DNA from: Arthrobacter sp. NicSoilC5
Lineage (GTDB): Bacteria; Actinomycetota; Actinomycetes; Actinomycetales; Micrococcaceae
Reading direction: 5' to 3'
Assembly (NCBI RefSeq): GCF_019977395.1
Contig: NZ_AP024660.1
Location: 1,984,001-2,048,000 of the forward strand
DNA length: 64,000 nucleotides
Made by a program: the position numbers and the translations under genes. Below the pieces are notes generated by a model. The model searched no databases. It was not told where the DNA came from and worked only from the letters and a program-made list of their open reading frames with translations. Positions within the stretch are counted from its first letter, which is position 1. The number at the start of each line of letters is the position of its first letter. Positions 23,848 to 32,762 of the stretch are shown piece by piece.

Positions 23848-24768
23848 TCAGCTGTCGCCGCGCGTTGCCTGCGTCCCGGGCACCCCGGCCGCCGCCTGCG
23901 CCCCTCCGCCCTGCGCGGCTGCCTGCTGCGTCGCGGCCCAGCTAGCCAGGACCTTCAGTGAGTCCTCGGAGGGCGTGCCGGGCTCGGCCGTGTAGATGTT
24001 GATCCGCAGGCCCGGGTCCGCGGGAAGCTCCATCGCCTCATAGGTCAGGTCCAGGTCCCCCACCACCGGGTGGTGCAGCCGTTTCCGGCCCGTGCGGTGG
24101 TACTTCACATCGTGCCGCGCCCAACGGACACGGAACTCCTCGCTGCGGGTGGACAGCTCGCCGATCAAGTCCGAAAGGTCTTTGTCGTACGGGTTCTTCC
24201 CGGCCGTGGAGCGCAGGACGGCTACGATGTCGTCCGCGCTGCGCTCCCAGTCGCGGAAGAACTCGCGCGCCTTCGGGTTCAGGAAGGTGAACCGTGCACT
24301 GTTGGGCGGGGTGACCGGGTCCGCCATCATGTCCAGGTACAGGGCCCGGCCCAGCTCATTGGAGGCCAGCACATCGCCGCGGTCATTGCGGACCCAGGCG
24401 GGGGCCGCGGTGATCGCGTCGATGACCCGCTGGACGCTGGGGCGCACGGTCAGGGGGCTCCGCTTCCGCCGCACCCGCGGGGCTGCGGTGGCCGCGCGGG
24501 CCAGGTCGAAAAGGTGGGCCGTCTCGGCGTCGTCCAACTGCAGCGCCCGCCCCAAGGCCTCCAGGACGCTGTCCGACGCGCCCGAAAGGTTCCCCCGCTC
24601 CAGCCGGATGTAGTAGTCGATGCTGAGGCCCGCAAGCATGGCCACTTCCTCCCGCCGGAGCCCCGCCACGCGCCGGTTGCCGCCGTACGCCGGCAGGCCC
24701 GCCTCCTCCGGGGTGAGCCGGGCGCGGCGGGAGGTCAGGAATTTCCGCACGTCCTCGCTGTTGGTCAT
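23848..24768 (-). CDS. MmyB-family helix-turn-helix regulator
   Basis: 306 residues. The N-terminal XRE-type helix-turn-helix is clear: GLRREEVAMLAGLSIDYYIR followed by LERGNLSGASDSVLEALGRA. The C-terminal MmyB ligand-binding domain includes WVRNDRGDVLASNELGRALY, ADDIVAVLRSTAGKNPYDKD and HHPVVGDLDLTYEAMELPAD. These proteins usually sit divergent from an oxidoreductase they control, as here with the aldo/keto reductase at 24855. ATG 24768 is chosen over an upstream extension. The C-terminal tail is Ala/Gly-rich. Confidence 0.9.
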   Translation of the reverse strand: MTNSEDVRKFLTSRRARLTPEEAGLPAYGGNRRVAGLRREEVAMLAGLSIDYYIRLERGNLSGASDSVLEALGRALQLDDAETAHLFDLARAATAAPRVRRKRSPLTVRPSVQRVIDAITAAPAWVRNDRGDVLASNELGRALYLDMMADPVTPPNSARFTFLNPKAREFFRDWERSADDIVAVLRSTAGKNPYDKDLSDLIGELSTRSEEFRVRWARHDVKYHRTGRKRLHHPVVGDLDLTYEAMELPADPGLRINIYTAEPGTPSEDSLKVLASWAATQQAAAQGGGAQAAAGVPGTQATRGDS

Positions 24769-24854
24769 GCCCCCCACGCTACGCCCCGGGCAGGCAGCGA
24801 AGGAGGGACTGGCAAGCCCTCCCACAAACCCGCGCGCCGAAATAGCGTGGAGGC

Positions 24855-25736
24855 ATGGAACTGAAACTCAACAACGGCGTCACCATGCCAGCCCTTGGCC
24901 TGGGCGTTTTCCAAAGTCCCCCGGAAGAGACGACGGCGGCCGTCCAGACAGCGCTCGAGGTGGGCTACCGGCACATCGACACCGCCGCCGCGTACGGCAA
25001 CGAGCGCGAGGTGGGCGAAGGGATCCGCCGGTCCGGGCTGCCGCGCGAAGAGGTCTTCATCGAGACGAAGGTCTGGGTCAGCGACTACGGCTACGACCAG
25101 GCCCTGCACGCCTGGGACAAGGCGGTGGGCAAGCTGGGCGTGGAACAGCTGGACCTGCTCATCCTGCACCAGCCCGCGCCGGACCGGATGGAAAAGACCA
25201 TCGCCGCGTACAAGGCCCTGGAAACCCTGTTCAAGGACGGGCGGGTGCGGGCCATCGGCGTCAGCAACTTCATGCCGCACCACCTTCAGCAGCTGCTCGC
25301 CGAGACGGACACCGTTCCCGCCGTCAACCAGATCGAGCTGCACCCCTACTTCCAGCAGCGGGAGGTCCAGTCAGCGGACGCGGAGCACGGCATCCTGACC
25401 CAGGCGTGGTCGCCCATCGGCGGCATCACCTTTTATCCGGGGTGGGGCGAGAACCGGAAAAACGTCATGCGGGACCCGGCGATTGCCGCCGTCGCGCAGG
25501 CCCACGGCAAGACCCCCGCGCAGGTGATGCTCCGCTGGCACCTGCAGCAGGGCCGCTCCGCCATTCCCAAGTCCACCAACCCGGTGCGCATCGCGGAGAA
25601 TTTCGACGTGTTCGGCTTTGAGCTGTCCCCGGCGGAGCTCCAGACCATCGACGCCCTGGACACCGGCGTCCGCAGCGGACCGGACCCTGACGTGGCCCGC
25701 CCGGAGCGGTTCGCCATGGTCATCCCGGAAGCCTAA
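24855..25736 (+). CDS. aldo/keto reductase
   Basis: A 293-residue NADPH-dependent aldo/keto reductase of the 2,5-diketo-gluconate reductase type. It shows RHIDTAAAYGNEREVGEGI (catalytic Asp and Tyr), the catalytic lysine in VFIETKVWVSDYG, LILHQPAP with the active-site histidine, and the cofactor region AIPKSTNPVRIAENFDVFGF. It is the first gene of an operon with another reductase, an NTF2-like protein and an SDR, and it is divergent from the MmyB regulator that probably controls it. It acts on small carbonyl compounds; the substrate cannot be read. Confidence 0.92.
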   Translation: MELKLNNGVTMPALGLGVFQSPPEETTAAVQTALEVGYRHIDTAAAYGNEREVGEGIRRSGLPREEVFIETKVWVSDYGYDQALHAWDKAVGKLGVEQLDLLILHQPAPDRMEKTIAAYKALETLFKDGRVRAIGVSNFMPHHLQQLLAETDTVPAVNQIELHPYFQQREVQSADAEHGILTQAWSPIGGITFYPGWGENRKNVMRDPAIAAVAQAHGKTPAQVMLRWHLQQGRSAIPKSTNPVRIAENFDVFGFELSPAELQTIDALDTGVRSGPDPDVARPERFAMVIPEA

Positions 25737-25749
25737 AGGAGAAGCAACA

Positions 25750-26778
25750 ATGGAATACCGCCCGCTCGGCCGCACCGGTGTGCAGGTCAGCCCCCTGTGC
25801 CTCGGCGCCATGATGTTCGGCCCCTGGGGCAACGACGACCGCGCCGACGCCACCCGCATCATCCACCGCGCCCTGGACGCCGGCATCAACTTCATCGACA
25901 CCGCAGACGTCTACTCCGGTGGCGGTTCGGAGGAAATCGTCGGCGAAGCAATTGCAGGGCGCCGCGACGACGTTTTCCTGGCCACCAAGTTCTTCATGCC
26001 CATGGACGAAAAAGACCCCAACCAGCGCGGCGGCTCGCGGCGCTGGATCATGCGGGAGGTGGAGAACTCGCTGCGCCGGCTGAACACCGACCACATCGAC
26101 CTCTACCAGGTGCACCGCCCCAGCCCGGACACTGACGTGGAGGAGACCCTGGGCGCCCTCACCGACCTGGTCCGGCAGGGCAAGGTCCGCTACATCGGCT
26201 CCTCGTCCTACTCCGGCTCCCAGATCGTGGAGGCGCAGTGGGCGTCCCGCGAGCGCAACCTGGAGCGGTTCGTCACGGAACAGCCGCCCTACTCCATCCT
26301 GGCCCGCGGCATCGAAGAGGACGTCCTCCCCACAGTCCAGCGCCACGGGATGGGAACCCTCACCTACAGCCCGCTGGCCGGCGGCTGGCTCTCCGGCCGG
26401 TGGCGGAAGGACTCCCCGTCCCGGCCCACCTCGTCCCGCCGGCCCAGTGCCCGGTTCGACATGAGCCAGCCCGCCAACCAGCGCAAGCTGGACATCGTGG
26501 AGGAACTCGCGCAGGTGGCCGAATGGGCAGGCGTGACGATGATCGAGCTGGCCATCGCGTTCGTGATCAACCACCCGGGCGTCACGTCCGCGATCGTGGG
26601 TCCGCGCACCATGGAGCAGCTGGAGTCCTACCTCCCGGCCGCGGACACCGTCCTGGCACCTGCGGTGCTGGACCGCATCGACCAGCTGGTGGCCCCCGGC
26701 GTCACGGTCAACCCGGACGACAACAGTTACGGCACCCACGAACTGACAGCACACGCACGACGGCGGCACCGGGCGTGA
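25750..26778 (+). CDS. aldo/keto reductase (YajO/Tas-like)
   Basis: 342 residues. Typical start MEYRPLGRTGVQVSPLCLG; catalytic DTADVYSGGGSEEIVG, lysine in VFLATKF, histidine in LYQVHRPSPDTDVEETL, and cofactor segment TSAIVGPRTMEQLESYLP. ATG 25750 follows AAAGGAG. It lies 13 nt after the first reductase, so this is an operon pair of different subfamilies rather than a recent duplication. The stop overlaps the next gene (GTGA). Confidence 0.92.
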   Translation: MEYRPLGRTGVQVSPLCLGAMMFGPWGNDDRADATRIIHRALDAGINFIDTADVYSGGGSEEIVGEAIAGRRDDVFLATKFFMPMDEKDPNQRGGSRRWIMREVENSLRRLNTDHIDLYQVHRPSPDTDVEETLGALTDLVRQGKVRYIGSSSYSGSQIVEAQWASRERNLERFVTEQPPYSILARGIEEDVLPTVQRHGMGTLTYSPLAGGWLSGRWRKDSPSRPTSSRRPSARFDMSQPANQRKLDIVEELAQVAEWAGVTMIELAIAFVINHPGVTSAIVGPRTMEQLESYLPAADTVLAPAVLDRIDQLVAPGVTVNPDDNSYGTHELTAHARRRHRA

Positions 26779-27152
26779 GCGGGGACGCCGCCACCGCAGG
26801 GGAGGTGCGAGAGCTCCACGACGTCCTCTGCGCAGCGATGGTCTCAGGGGACGTGGCCGGGCTGGACGGCATCCTCGCCGAGGACTACACGCTGACCCAC
26901 ATGACCGGCTACGTGCAGCCCAAGGCCGAGTGGCTGGCCGCCATCCAATCGGGCGAGATGCAATACCACCGGATTGAAACCGTGGAGGCCCGCTTCGGTG
27001 CCGAAGGCAAGGCTCCCCAGCTCAATGCCCGCACCCTCACCAACGCTACGATCTGGGGGTCCAGGGGCGACTGGCGCCTGAGGCTGCGCTCCTGGTTCGA
27101 GCTGCGCGGCAACGGCTGGGTCATCTCCCATACCGTCGCCTCCACCTGGTAA
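26775..27152 (+). CDS. NTF2-like / SnoaL-type small protein (DUF4440-like)
   Basis: 125 residues starting at a GTG coupled to the previous stop. The fold pattern is that of ketosteroid-isomerase-like proteins: helix EVRELHDVLCAAMVSGDVAG, then LDGILAEDYTLTHMTGYVQ, PKAEWLAAIQSGEMQYHRIE and the paired strands WRLRLRSWFELRGNGWVISH. Such proteins bind or isomerise small hydrophobic molecules. Position within a reductase operon suggests a shared substrate. Confidence 0.8.
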   Translation: MSGDAATAGEVRELHDVLCAAMVSGDVAGLDGILAEDYTLTHMTGYVQPKAEWLAAIQSGEMQYHRIETVEARFGAEGKAPQLNARTLTNATIWGSRGDWRLRLRSWFELRGNGWVISHTVASTW

Positions 27153-27189
27153 CCCCCACCTGTTTTCAAACCCTATGAAAGGAAAACCC

Positions 27190-28017
27190 ATGGCAACGTG
27201 GCTCATCACAGGCTGCTCCACCGGACTTGGCCGGGCACTCGCGGAAACCGTGCTCGCGTCCGGGCACAACGCCGTCGTCACCGCCCGGAAGGTGGAAACG
27301 CTGCAGGACATCACGGCCGGCTTCCCGGACACCGCGTTGGCCCTCCCCCTGGACGTCACCGACAAGGCGCAGATTACGGCGGCTGTGCAGGCAGCCGAGG
27401 AGAAGTTCGGCAGCATCGACGTGCTGGTGAACAACGCCGGCTACGGCTACCGCGCCGCCGTGGAGGAAGCGGACGACGCCGACATCCGCCGCCTGTTCGA
27501 CACCAACTTCTTCGGCGCCGTGGACATGATCAAAGCCGTGGTCCCGGGCATGCGGGCCAACAAGTCCGGGACCATCCTGAACATCTCCTCCATCGGGGCG
27601 CGCATCACCCCGGCCGGCTCGGGCTACTACGCGGCCACCAAGGCAGCGCTGGAGGGCATGTCCGGATCACTGCGCAACGAGCTGAAGCCGCTGGGCATCA
27701 ACGTCACCGCCATCGAGCCGGGCGGCTTCCGCACCGACTTCGCCGGCCGCTCGCTCACACAGTCGGCGACGGCGATCGGTGACTACGCGGACACGGCCGG
27801 CAAGCGCCGCAAGGAAGTCGACACCGCCCACGGCAACCAGCCCGGGGACCCGGACAAGGCAGCCAAGGCGATCCTCGCCGTCGTCGATTCCCCCAACCCG
27901 CCGGGCCTGCTGGTCCTGGGCACGGACGCGTTCGGTGCATTCGGCAAGGTGGCCGAGGTCCAGCGCGCCGAGCTGGACCAATGGCAGGAGCTGAGCACCA
28001 GCACCGACATCGATTAG
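27190..28017 (+). CDS. short-chain dehydrogenase/reductase
   Basis: 275 residues. Cofactor-binding TGCSTGLGRALAE (TGxxxGxG), NNAGYGYRAAVEE, the serine in ILNISSIGARITPAGSGYYA with the catalytic YxxxK (YAATK), and GGFRTDFAGRS. The family is NADP-dependent oxidoreductase of the classical type. ATG 27190 has AAAGGA upstream and is preferred to ATG 27175. It is the last gene of the MmyB-linked redox operon. Confidence 0.92.
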   Translation: MATWLITGCSTGLGRALAETVLASGHNAVVTARKVETLQDITAGFPDTALALPLDVTDKAQITAAVQAAEEKFGSIDVLVNNAGYGYRAAVEEADDADIRRLFDTNFFGAVDMIKAVVPGMRANKSGTILNISSIGARITPAGSGYYAATKAALEGMSGSLRNELKPLGINVTAIEPGGFRTDFAGRSLTQSATAIGDYADTAGKRRKEVDTAHGNQPGDPDKAAKAILAVVDSPNPPGLLVLGTDAFGAFGKVAEVQRAELDQWQELSTSTDID

Positions 28018-28106
28018 GCGCAAGGTCGGGTGGGGACCTCGGACTCTACCCCTGTCCCCGCAGGCTAACGAGAATCGGAGCACACCTGAGGGAAAGGGCT
28101 CCCGTG

Positions 28107-28388
28107 ATGATGTGGGGTTATGGGCAGGGTCCGGGATGGTGGATCTGGGCGGTTCTCCTGCTCCTGGGCATCGGACTGCTCGTCTGGCTGGCTGTGCGGG
28201 CGTTTGGCGGCGGAATCGGTGGCAGCGGCACCGGCGGCAGCGGCACTGGCGCACGCCGGAGCCAGGCCGGGCCACCCGGCACACTGCCCGCCACTGCGCG
28301 CCAAATCCTGGATGAACGCTTTGCGCGGGGCGAACTCACCGCCGACCAGTACCGCGAACAGCTCAAGGTGCTTGGCGAGGGCAGGTAG
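28107..28388 (+). CDS. SHOCT-domain small membrane protein
   Basis: 93 residues: an N-terminal Trp/Gly-rich segment and one transmembrane helix (IWAVLLLLGIGLLVWLAVRA), a Gly/Ser linker, and a C-terminal SHOCT domain ARQILDERFARGELTADQYR. SHOCT modules often act as small oligomerisation or membrane-tether units. The multicopper oxidase GTG overlaps its last base, so the two are co-expressed. Confidence 0.85.
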   Translation: MMWGYGQGPGWWIWAVLLLLGIGLLVWLAVRAFGGGIGGSGTGGSGTGARRSQAGPPGTLPATARQILDERFARGELTADQYREQLKVLGEGR

Positions 28389-29851
28389 TGCGACCCATCA
28401 GCCGGCGGCAGGCGCTGCTCCTGGGTGGTCTGGGAACTGCGGCGGCCGCGGCCGGCGGCACGGGCCTGGTTTGGTCACTGTCCTCCCGGCCCGGCCCAAC
28501 CACTGGAAGCAGCCTGGGCCAGCCGCAGGAACTGCGCAGCGACGCCGGTAAGCTCCAGGTCCGGCTCGAAGCCGCAGCCGCCCAGGTCCAGCTGGGCGGC
28601 CGGCAGGCCACGGCGCTCGGCTACAACGGCAGCGTCCCCGGGCCAACGTTGCGGGTCCGCGCCGGGGACGTCCTGAAGATCACGCTCGCCAACAGCCTCT
28701 CCCAGCCCACCAACCTGCACGTGCACGGCCTCCACGTCTCCCCGGAAAACAACGGGGACAACGTGTTCATCGCCGTCGGTCCGGGCAGTTCCTTTGACTA
28801 CGAATACCAGCTGCCGGGAAACCACCCGCCCGGCGTGTACTGGTACCACCCGCACCACCACGGCATGGTGGCGGACCAAATTTTCGCCGGGCTGTTCGGC
28901 GCGATCATCGTGGAGGACCCGGACCCCATCCAGGCCAGCGCGGAGCGTTTACTCGTGGTCTCAGACACCACGCTGGACCCGGCGGGGAAGATTAGCGCCG
29001 TCTCCTTGATGGACCGGATGACGGGCAGGGAAGGGGACCTGCTCCTGGTCAACGGCCAGGGCAACCCCCTGATCAGCGCGGTCCCGGCGCAGCGGGAAAG
29101 GTGGAGGATCGTCAACGCCTGCGTGGCCCGCTACCTGCGGCTGCGGCTGGACGGGCAGAAACTGGAACTGCTGGGCCGGGATTCGGGCCGCTTCGAGAAA
29201 CCGCAGGAGGTGGAGGAGCTGCTGCTCACCCCCGGGAACCGGGCGGACCTCCTGGTCACCACGGCCGCGGGCGAATCAGTGCTGCGCACGTTCCGGTACA
29301 ACCGAGGAAGCATGGCCGGAATGATGGGGGCCGGCCCTGCCCCGGGCGGTGCCACCGATGGAACCGAGGGCGCCGTGCTGGCCACCTTCCGGGTCACAGG
29401 GGAATCCGCCGCTCCCCCGCCCGCCGTCCCCGCGCAGCCTGCCCACGCCGACCTCCGGCAGTCCACCGTGGCGGCCCACCGGCAGATCATCCTGTTCACC
29501 GGCATGGGCATGGGCGGAGGTGGCATGATGCGTTTCACCATCAACGGCAGGGAATTCGACGCGGGCAGGACGGACACGACGGCGGCGGCGGGCACCGTCG
29601 AGGAATGGACCCTGGTCAACACCAGCCCCATGGACCACCCGTTCCACCTGCATGTCTGGCCGATGCAGGTGCTGGGGGACAACGCCCCGGCAGGCTCCTC
29701 CCCGGACTGGCGCGACGTGGTGAACATCCCGGCGAACGGACAGGTCAAGGTCCGGATCGCTTTTGCCGACTTCCGCGGGCGCTCGGCGTACCACTGCCAC
29801 ATCCTGGACCACGAGGACCTGGGCATGATGGGCGCCATCGAAGTGCGCTGA
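28388..29851 (+). CDS. Tat-exported multicopper oxidase
   Basis: 487 residues of the CueO/SufI-like family. The N-terminus is a twin-arginine signal (SRRQALLLGGLGTAAAAAGG). The copper ligand motifs are complete: LHVHGLH near residue 110, YWYHPHHHG near 151, HPFHLHVWPM near 416, and YHCHILDHEDLGMMG near 467 with the type 1 cysteine and axial methionine. It would oxidise metal ions (Cu(I) or Fe(II)) or phenols outside the membrane. A Met-rich GMGMGGGGMMRF loop could bind copper. It starts at a GTG overlapping the SHOCT gene stop. Confidence 0.92.
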   Translation: MRPISRRQALLLGGLGTAAAAAGGTGLVWSLSSRPGPTTGSSLGQPQELRSDAGKLQVRLEAAAAQVQLGGRQATALGYNGSVPGPTLRVRAGDVLKITLANSLSQPTNLHVHGLHVSPENNGDNVFIAVGPGSSFDYEYQLPGNHPPGVYWYHPHHHGMVADQIFAGLFGAIIVEDPDPIQASAERLLVVSDTTLDPAGKISAVSLMDRMTGREGDLLLVNGQGNPLISAVPAQRERWRIVNACVARYLRLRLDGQKLELLGRDSGRFEKPQEVEELLLTPGNRADLLVTTAAGESVLRTFRYNRGSMAGMMGAGPAPGGATDGTEGAVLATFRVTGESAAPPPAVPAQPAHADLRQSTVAAHRQIILFTGMGMGGGGMMRFTINGREFDAGRTDTTAAAGTVEEWTLVNTSPMDHPFHLHVWPMQVLGDNAPAGSSPDWRDVVNIPANGQVKVRIAFADFRGRSAYHCHILDHEDLGMMGAIEVR

Positions 29852-29975
29852 GGACGCCCCGCCGGCCAGGGTACGGCGAAGGCGCCAAAATCGAGTAGCC
29901 ACTACTCATGACAGGGCTCCCGCCCGGTGCGAGAGTGGATTCCTAACGTTCCACCACTGCGCAAGAGGAACCAGC

Positions 29976-30410
29976 ATGGCAGCCAAACGACGCCGCCCAG
30001 CCGGCAAGGGCGCCGGCGCTATCGGGTGCGCCCCCTTCTTCGTCCTCATCGTTGTAGCGCTGATCATCCAGTACTGGTGGGTCCTGCTGATTGCTGCAGG
30101 TGTGGTTGGGCTGACTGTGGCGCTGGTCCGCTCGACAAGTGGACCGGCCCGGCCGGCCAAGATGCCCCCACCCAGGCCGCAACCCGTGGTTGCCCCGCCC
30201 CGAGTGGTCCCCAGCGGCGAGGATCTCACCGCCCAACTGCGGGCCCACAGACGGATAAGCCGCGTGCGGGACATGCAGGAGTGGGACTACGAGTGGATCC
30301 GGTTGGCCCACCCGGGGAAGAGCCTCCGCGACGTCAACGACATCGCGAACGCCCATTTCGCCCGCGGCCGATCCATCGGCGTCAATTGGGGTGACCCGTC
30401 CTCTTCCTAA
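29976..30410 (+). CDS. small membrane protein of unknown function
   Basis: 144 residues: a basic N-terminus (MAAKRRRPAGKGAG), two adjacent hydrophobic helices (CAPFFVLIVVALIIQYWWVL, LIAAGVVGLTVALV), a proline-rich linker, and a soluble C-terminal region containing WDYEWIRLAHPGKSLRDVND. The ATG follows AAGAGGAACCAGC. No domain name is assigned. It is convergent with the DinB-like gene, the stops overlapping by 4 bp. Confidence 0.7.
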   Translation: MAAKRRRPAGKGAGAIGCAPFFVLIVVALIIQYWWVLLIAAGVVGLTVALVRSTSGPARPAKMPPPRPQPVVAPPRVVPSGEDLTAQLRAHRRISRVRDMQEWDYEWIRLAHPGKSLRDVNDIANAHFARGRSIGVNWGDPSSS

Positions 30411-30970
30411 GGTCCAGGTCGCTGGTCCGCGCCGCCGTCGAGCGTTCCTGGAAGCGTGGTCAGGCTCAACTGGGCACGGTGGTGGCGGTAGTGCTTGGGC
30501 GCCCACTCCAGGATGTCCCGGCGGCTCATCCACGGAAGGAAGTAGGGATCCCAGCGCACGGGCATGGTCATGCCGCGGTCCAGGGCCTTGCTGCCCGCGC
30601 GGCTGTACCAGTGGACGATGATCCCGGTGGTCCGGTGCATCATCCGGGCCATGGCCTGCGGCGCCAGGACCTGCCCTGCTGCTGCGCTTCCGGCCCAGTT
30701 CACCCAGTTGTATGGACCTGAACAGGAGTCCAGTAGCCGGCTCCAGCGGCGGGAGGCCCCGGGAGGCAGGTGCGAGAACAGCCCCAGGAGGGGGATCCCT
30801 GCAAGGGCGATATTCTGTCCCAGAGCCATGTGGAACAGCAGTTGCCGGTTGGTCCATCGCGTTCCGTGGGAGGACAGGTCCAGCTCATCCGCCGAGGCGC
30901 CCAGGACGATGCTCCGGAAGTCGGCCGCGATCCACAGCAGTTCCTGCCGCACCGGATCCTCGTCAGGCAT
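30407..30970 (-). CDS. DinB-like four-helix protein
   Basis: 187 residues with the DinB/YfiT pattern: an N-terminal helix EDPVRQELLWIAADFRSIVL, the first metal histidine in RQLLFHMALGQNI, and a C-terminal cluster of histidines KHYRHHRAQL. DinB-like metal-binding proteins include thiol-dependent S-transferases; in actinobacteria some use mycothiol. It starts 13 bp after the flavoprotein of the ars operon, on the same strand, so it may be an arsenic-response component. Confidence 0.7.
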   Translation of the reverse strand: MPDEDPVRQELLWIAADFRSIVLGASADELDLSSHGTRWTNRQLLFHMALGQNIALAGIPLLGLFSHLPPGASRRWSRLLDSCSGPYNWVNWAGSAAAGQVLAPQAMARMMHRTTGIIVHWYSRAGSKALDRGMTMPVRWDPYFLPWMSRRDILEWAPKHYRHHRAQLSLTTLPGTLDGGADQRPGP

Positions 30971-30983
30971 GATGGCGCTCCCG

Positions 30984-32339
30984 CTAGACAGCCGCTCCGG
31001 ACCTGCCGTGCTGCAGCCCGGTAGCGAACCCGATCGTCACCGGCACCGGGGCGGAGCAGCAGGTGTCCGCGGCAGCATCCCCGGCATCGTCCGGGATGCT
31101 GGTGGAGCACACGCCGGTTTCCGGCAGTTCAAGTTCGACGGCGTCCGCGGCTGCGGTGTCCCCGGCCAGGGCGGCGGCGATGGAGCGGACCTGCTCGTAC
31201 CCGGTGGCCATGAGGAACGTGGGCGCGCGGCCGTAGGACTTCATGCCCGCCAGGTAGAAGTCCTTTTCCGGCTGCTCAAGGATCCGGGCGCCGTGGGCAG
31301 GAACGGTGCCGCAGCTGTGGAAATCCGGGTCGATCAGCGGGCCCAGGGCCTTGGGTGCCTCGACGGCGGGGTCCAGGTCCAGCCGCAGCTCGGACAGCAT
31401 GGCCAAATCCGGGCGGAACCCCGTGGCGGGAATGACCCGGTCCACCGACACGGACCGGCCGTCCGCCGCGTGCACGGTCAGGGCGTCGCCTTGAACGTCG
31501 ATGGACGCCGTGTGGAAGCTGGTCAGGAGCCGGACAGCGCCGCTCTCGACGGCGGTGCGGAGCCGGGCCCCGAGCTGGCCGCGGGCGGGCAGCTGGTCGG
31601 CGTCGCCGCCGCCGTAGGCCCGGGCCGGGGTGGCGGCGCGGATGGCCCACAGGACTTCGGTGCCGGGGTTGGCGCGGGCCACGCGGGCCAGGTCCAGCAC
31701 CATGTTGGCAGCGGAATGCCCGGAGCCGATGACCAGCGTGCGGCGGCCGGCAAAACCACCAGCGGAAACGTCCGGCAGGGGGCCTGTGACCAGCCCGGCT
31801 GCACGCGCCTCGGCCTCACCCGGAACGGCCAGGCCGGACGATCCCAGCGGCGCCGGGCTGCTCCAGGTACCGGACGTATCAATCACGGCGCGGGCCAGCA
31901 CCTCGGTGACCTGGCCGCCGTCGTGCCCTATGCGCAGGAGGAACGGGGCACTGTCCCGGCCCTGGCTGCGGCCCTTGTCCATGCCCTGCCGGGTGACGGC
32001 AACAACCCGGGACCCGGTCCGGATCCGGTCCTTGAGCTCCGGCGTCGCGGCCAGCGGCTCCAGGTACTCGGAGACAATCTGGGCGCCGTACGGCAGCGCG
32101 GTGGGCCGTGGAGCTTCCCAGCCATGGCGCTCCAGCAGCCGCACCGAGGCGGGGTCCAGGTTGTACTTCCAGGTGGAGAACACGCGGACGTGCCCCCATT
32201 GACGGATGGTGGCCCCGACGGCGGGACCGGCCTCGAAGACGAGCGGTTCCAGCCCGCGTTCCAGCAGGTTCGCGGCGGCGGCCAGGCCTACGGGTCCGGC
32301 GCCGATTACGGCTACGGGCAGTGACTCCTGTGATGTCAT
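30984..32339 (-). CDS. FAD/NAD(P)-dependent flavoprotein of the ars operon (ArsO-like)
   Basis: 451 residues. N-terminal FAD-binding GAGPVGLAAAANLLERGLEP, a second dinucleotide fold TLVIGSGHSAANMVLDLAR, and a late VIPATGFRPDLAM (ATG motif). This is the layout of flavin monooxygenase-type enzymes, as found in arsenic operons as ArsO. The C-terminus contains a CC pair (ADTCCSAPVP) that might bind arsenite. Lying 12 bp after arsC and in line with arsR-aqpS-arsC, it probably works on arsenicals. The exact reaction is not established. Confidence 0.8.
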   Translation of the reverse strand: MTSQESLPVAVIGAGPVGLAAAANLLERGLEPLVFEAGPAVGATIRQWGHVRVFSTWKYNLDPASVRLLERHGWEAPRPTALPYGAQIVSEYLEPLAATPELKDRIRTGSRVVAVTRQGMDKGRSQGRDSAPFLLRIGHDGGQVTEVLARAVIDTSGTWSSPAPLGSSGLAVPGEAEARAAGLVTGPLPDVSAGGFAGRRTLVIGSGHSAANMVLDLARVARANPGTEVLWAIRAATPARAYGGGDADQLPARGQLGARLRTAVESGAVRLLTSFHTASIDVQGDALTVHAADGRSVSVDRVIPATGFRPDLAMLSELRLDLDPAVEAPKALGPLIDPDFHSCGTVPAHGARILEQPEKDFYLAGMKSYGRAPTFLMATGYEQVRSIAAALAGDTAAADAVELELPETGVCSTSIPDDAGDAAADTCCSAPVPVTIGFATGLQHGRSGAAV

Positions 32340-32351
32340 GGCGTCAACCTT

Positions 32352-32762
32352 TCAGGCCGAAGCGGGGATAAGGGAGGCGATCAGGGCTTCGACGCGGCCC
32401 TTGATCTCGTCGCGGATGGGCCGCACGGAGTCGACGCCCTTGCCGGCGGGGTCCTCCAGGACCCAGTCCTCGTAGCGCTTGCCCGGGAAGTAGGGGCACT
32501 CGTCGCCGCAGCCCATGGTGATCACCACGTCGGAATCCTTCACGGCCTCAGTGGTGAGGACCTTGGGGATCTCGGCAGACATGTCGATGCCCACCTCGGC
32601 CATCGCCTCGACGGCGGCCGGGTTGACCTTCTCGGCCGGCTGCGATCCGGCGGAGCGGACCTCGATGGCGCCCTTGGACAGCGTGGTGAGGAAGGCGGCC
32701 GCCATTTGGGACCGGCCCGCGTTGTGGACGCAGACGAACAGGACGGAGGGCTTCTGGCTCAT
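32352..32762 (-). CDS. arsC: arsenate reductase (low-molecular-weight phosphatase type)
   Basis: 136 residues of the LMW protein-tyrosine-phosphatase fold. The catalytic loop is FVCVHNAGRSQMAAAF (C-x5-R-S), with the acid loop DWVLEDPAGKG. Additional cysteines occur in ITMGCGDECPYFPGK. In actinobacteria such enzymes use mycothiol or thioredoxin to reduce arsenate to arsenite. The ATG overlaps the aqpS stop as ATGA. It works with the channel upstream, which would let arsenite leave the cell. Confidence 0.92.
   Translation of the reverse strand: MSQKPSVLFVCVHNAGRSQMAAAFLTTLSKGAIEVRSAGSQPAEKVNPAAVEAMAEVGIDMSAEIPKVLTTEAVKDSDVVITMGCGDECPYFPGKRYEDWVLEDPAGKGVDSVRPIRDEIKGRVEALIASLIPASA

Noticed and set aside
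28018..28106. copper-type (CsoR) operator before the SHOCT/multicopper oxidase genes
   Set aside because: A TACCCC half-site is present, but no matching GGGGTA half at a suitable distance.
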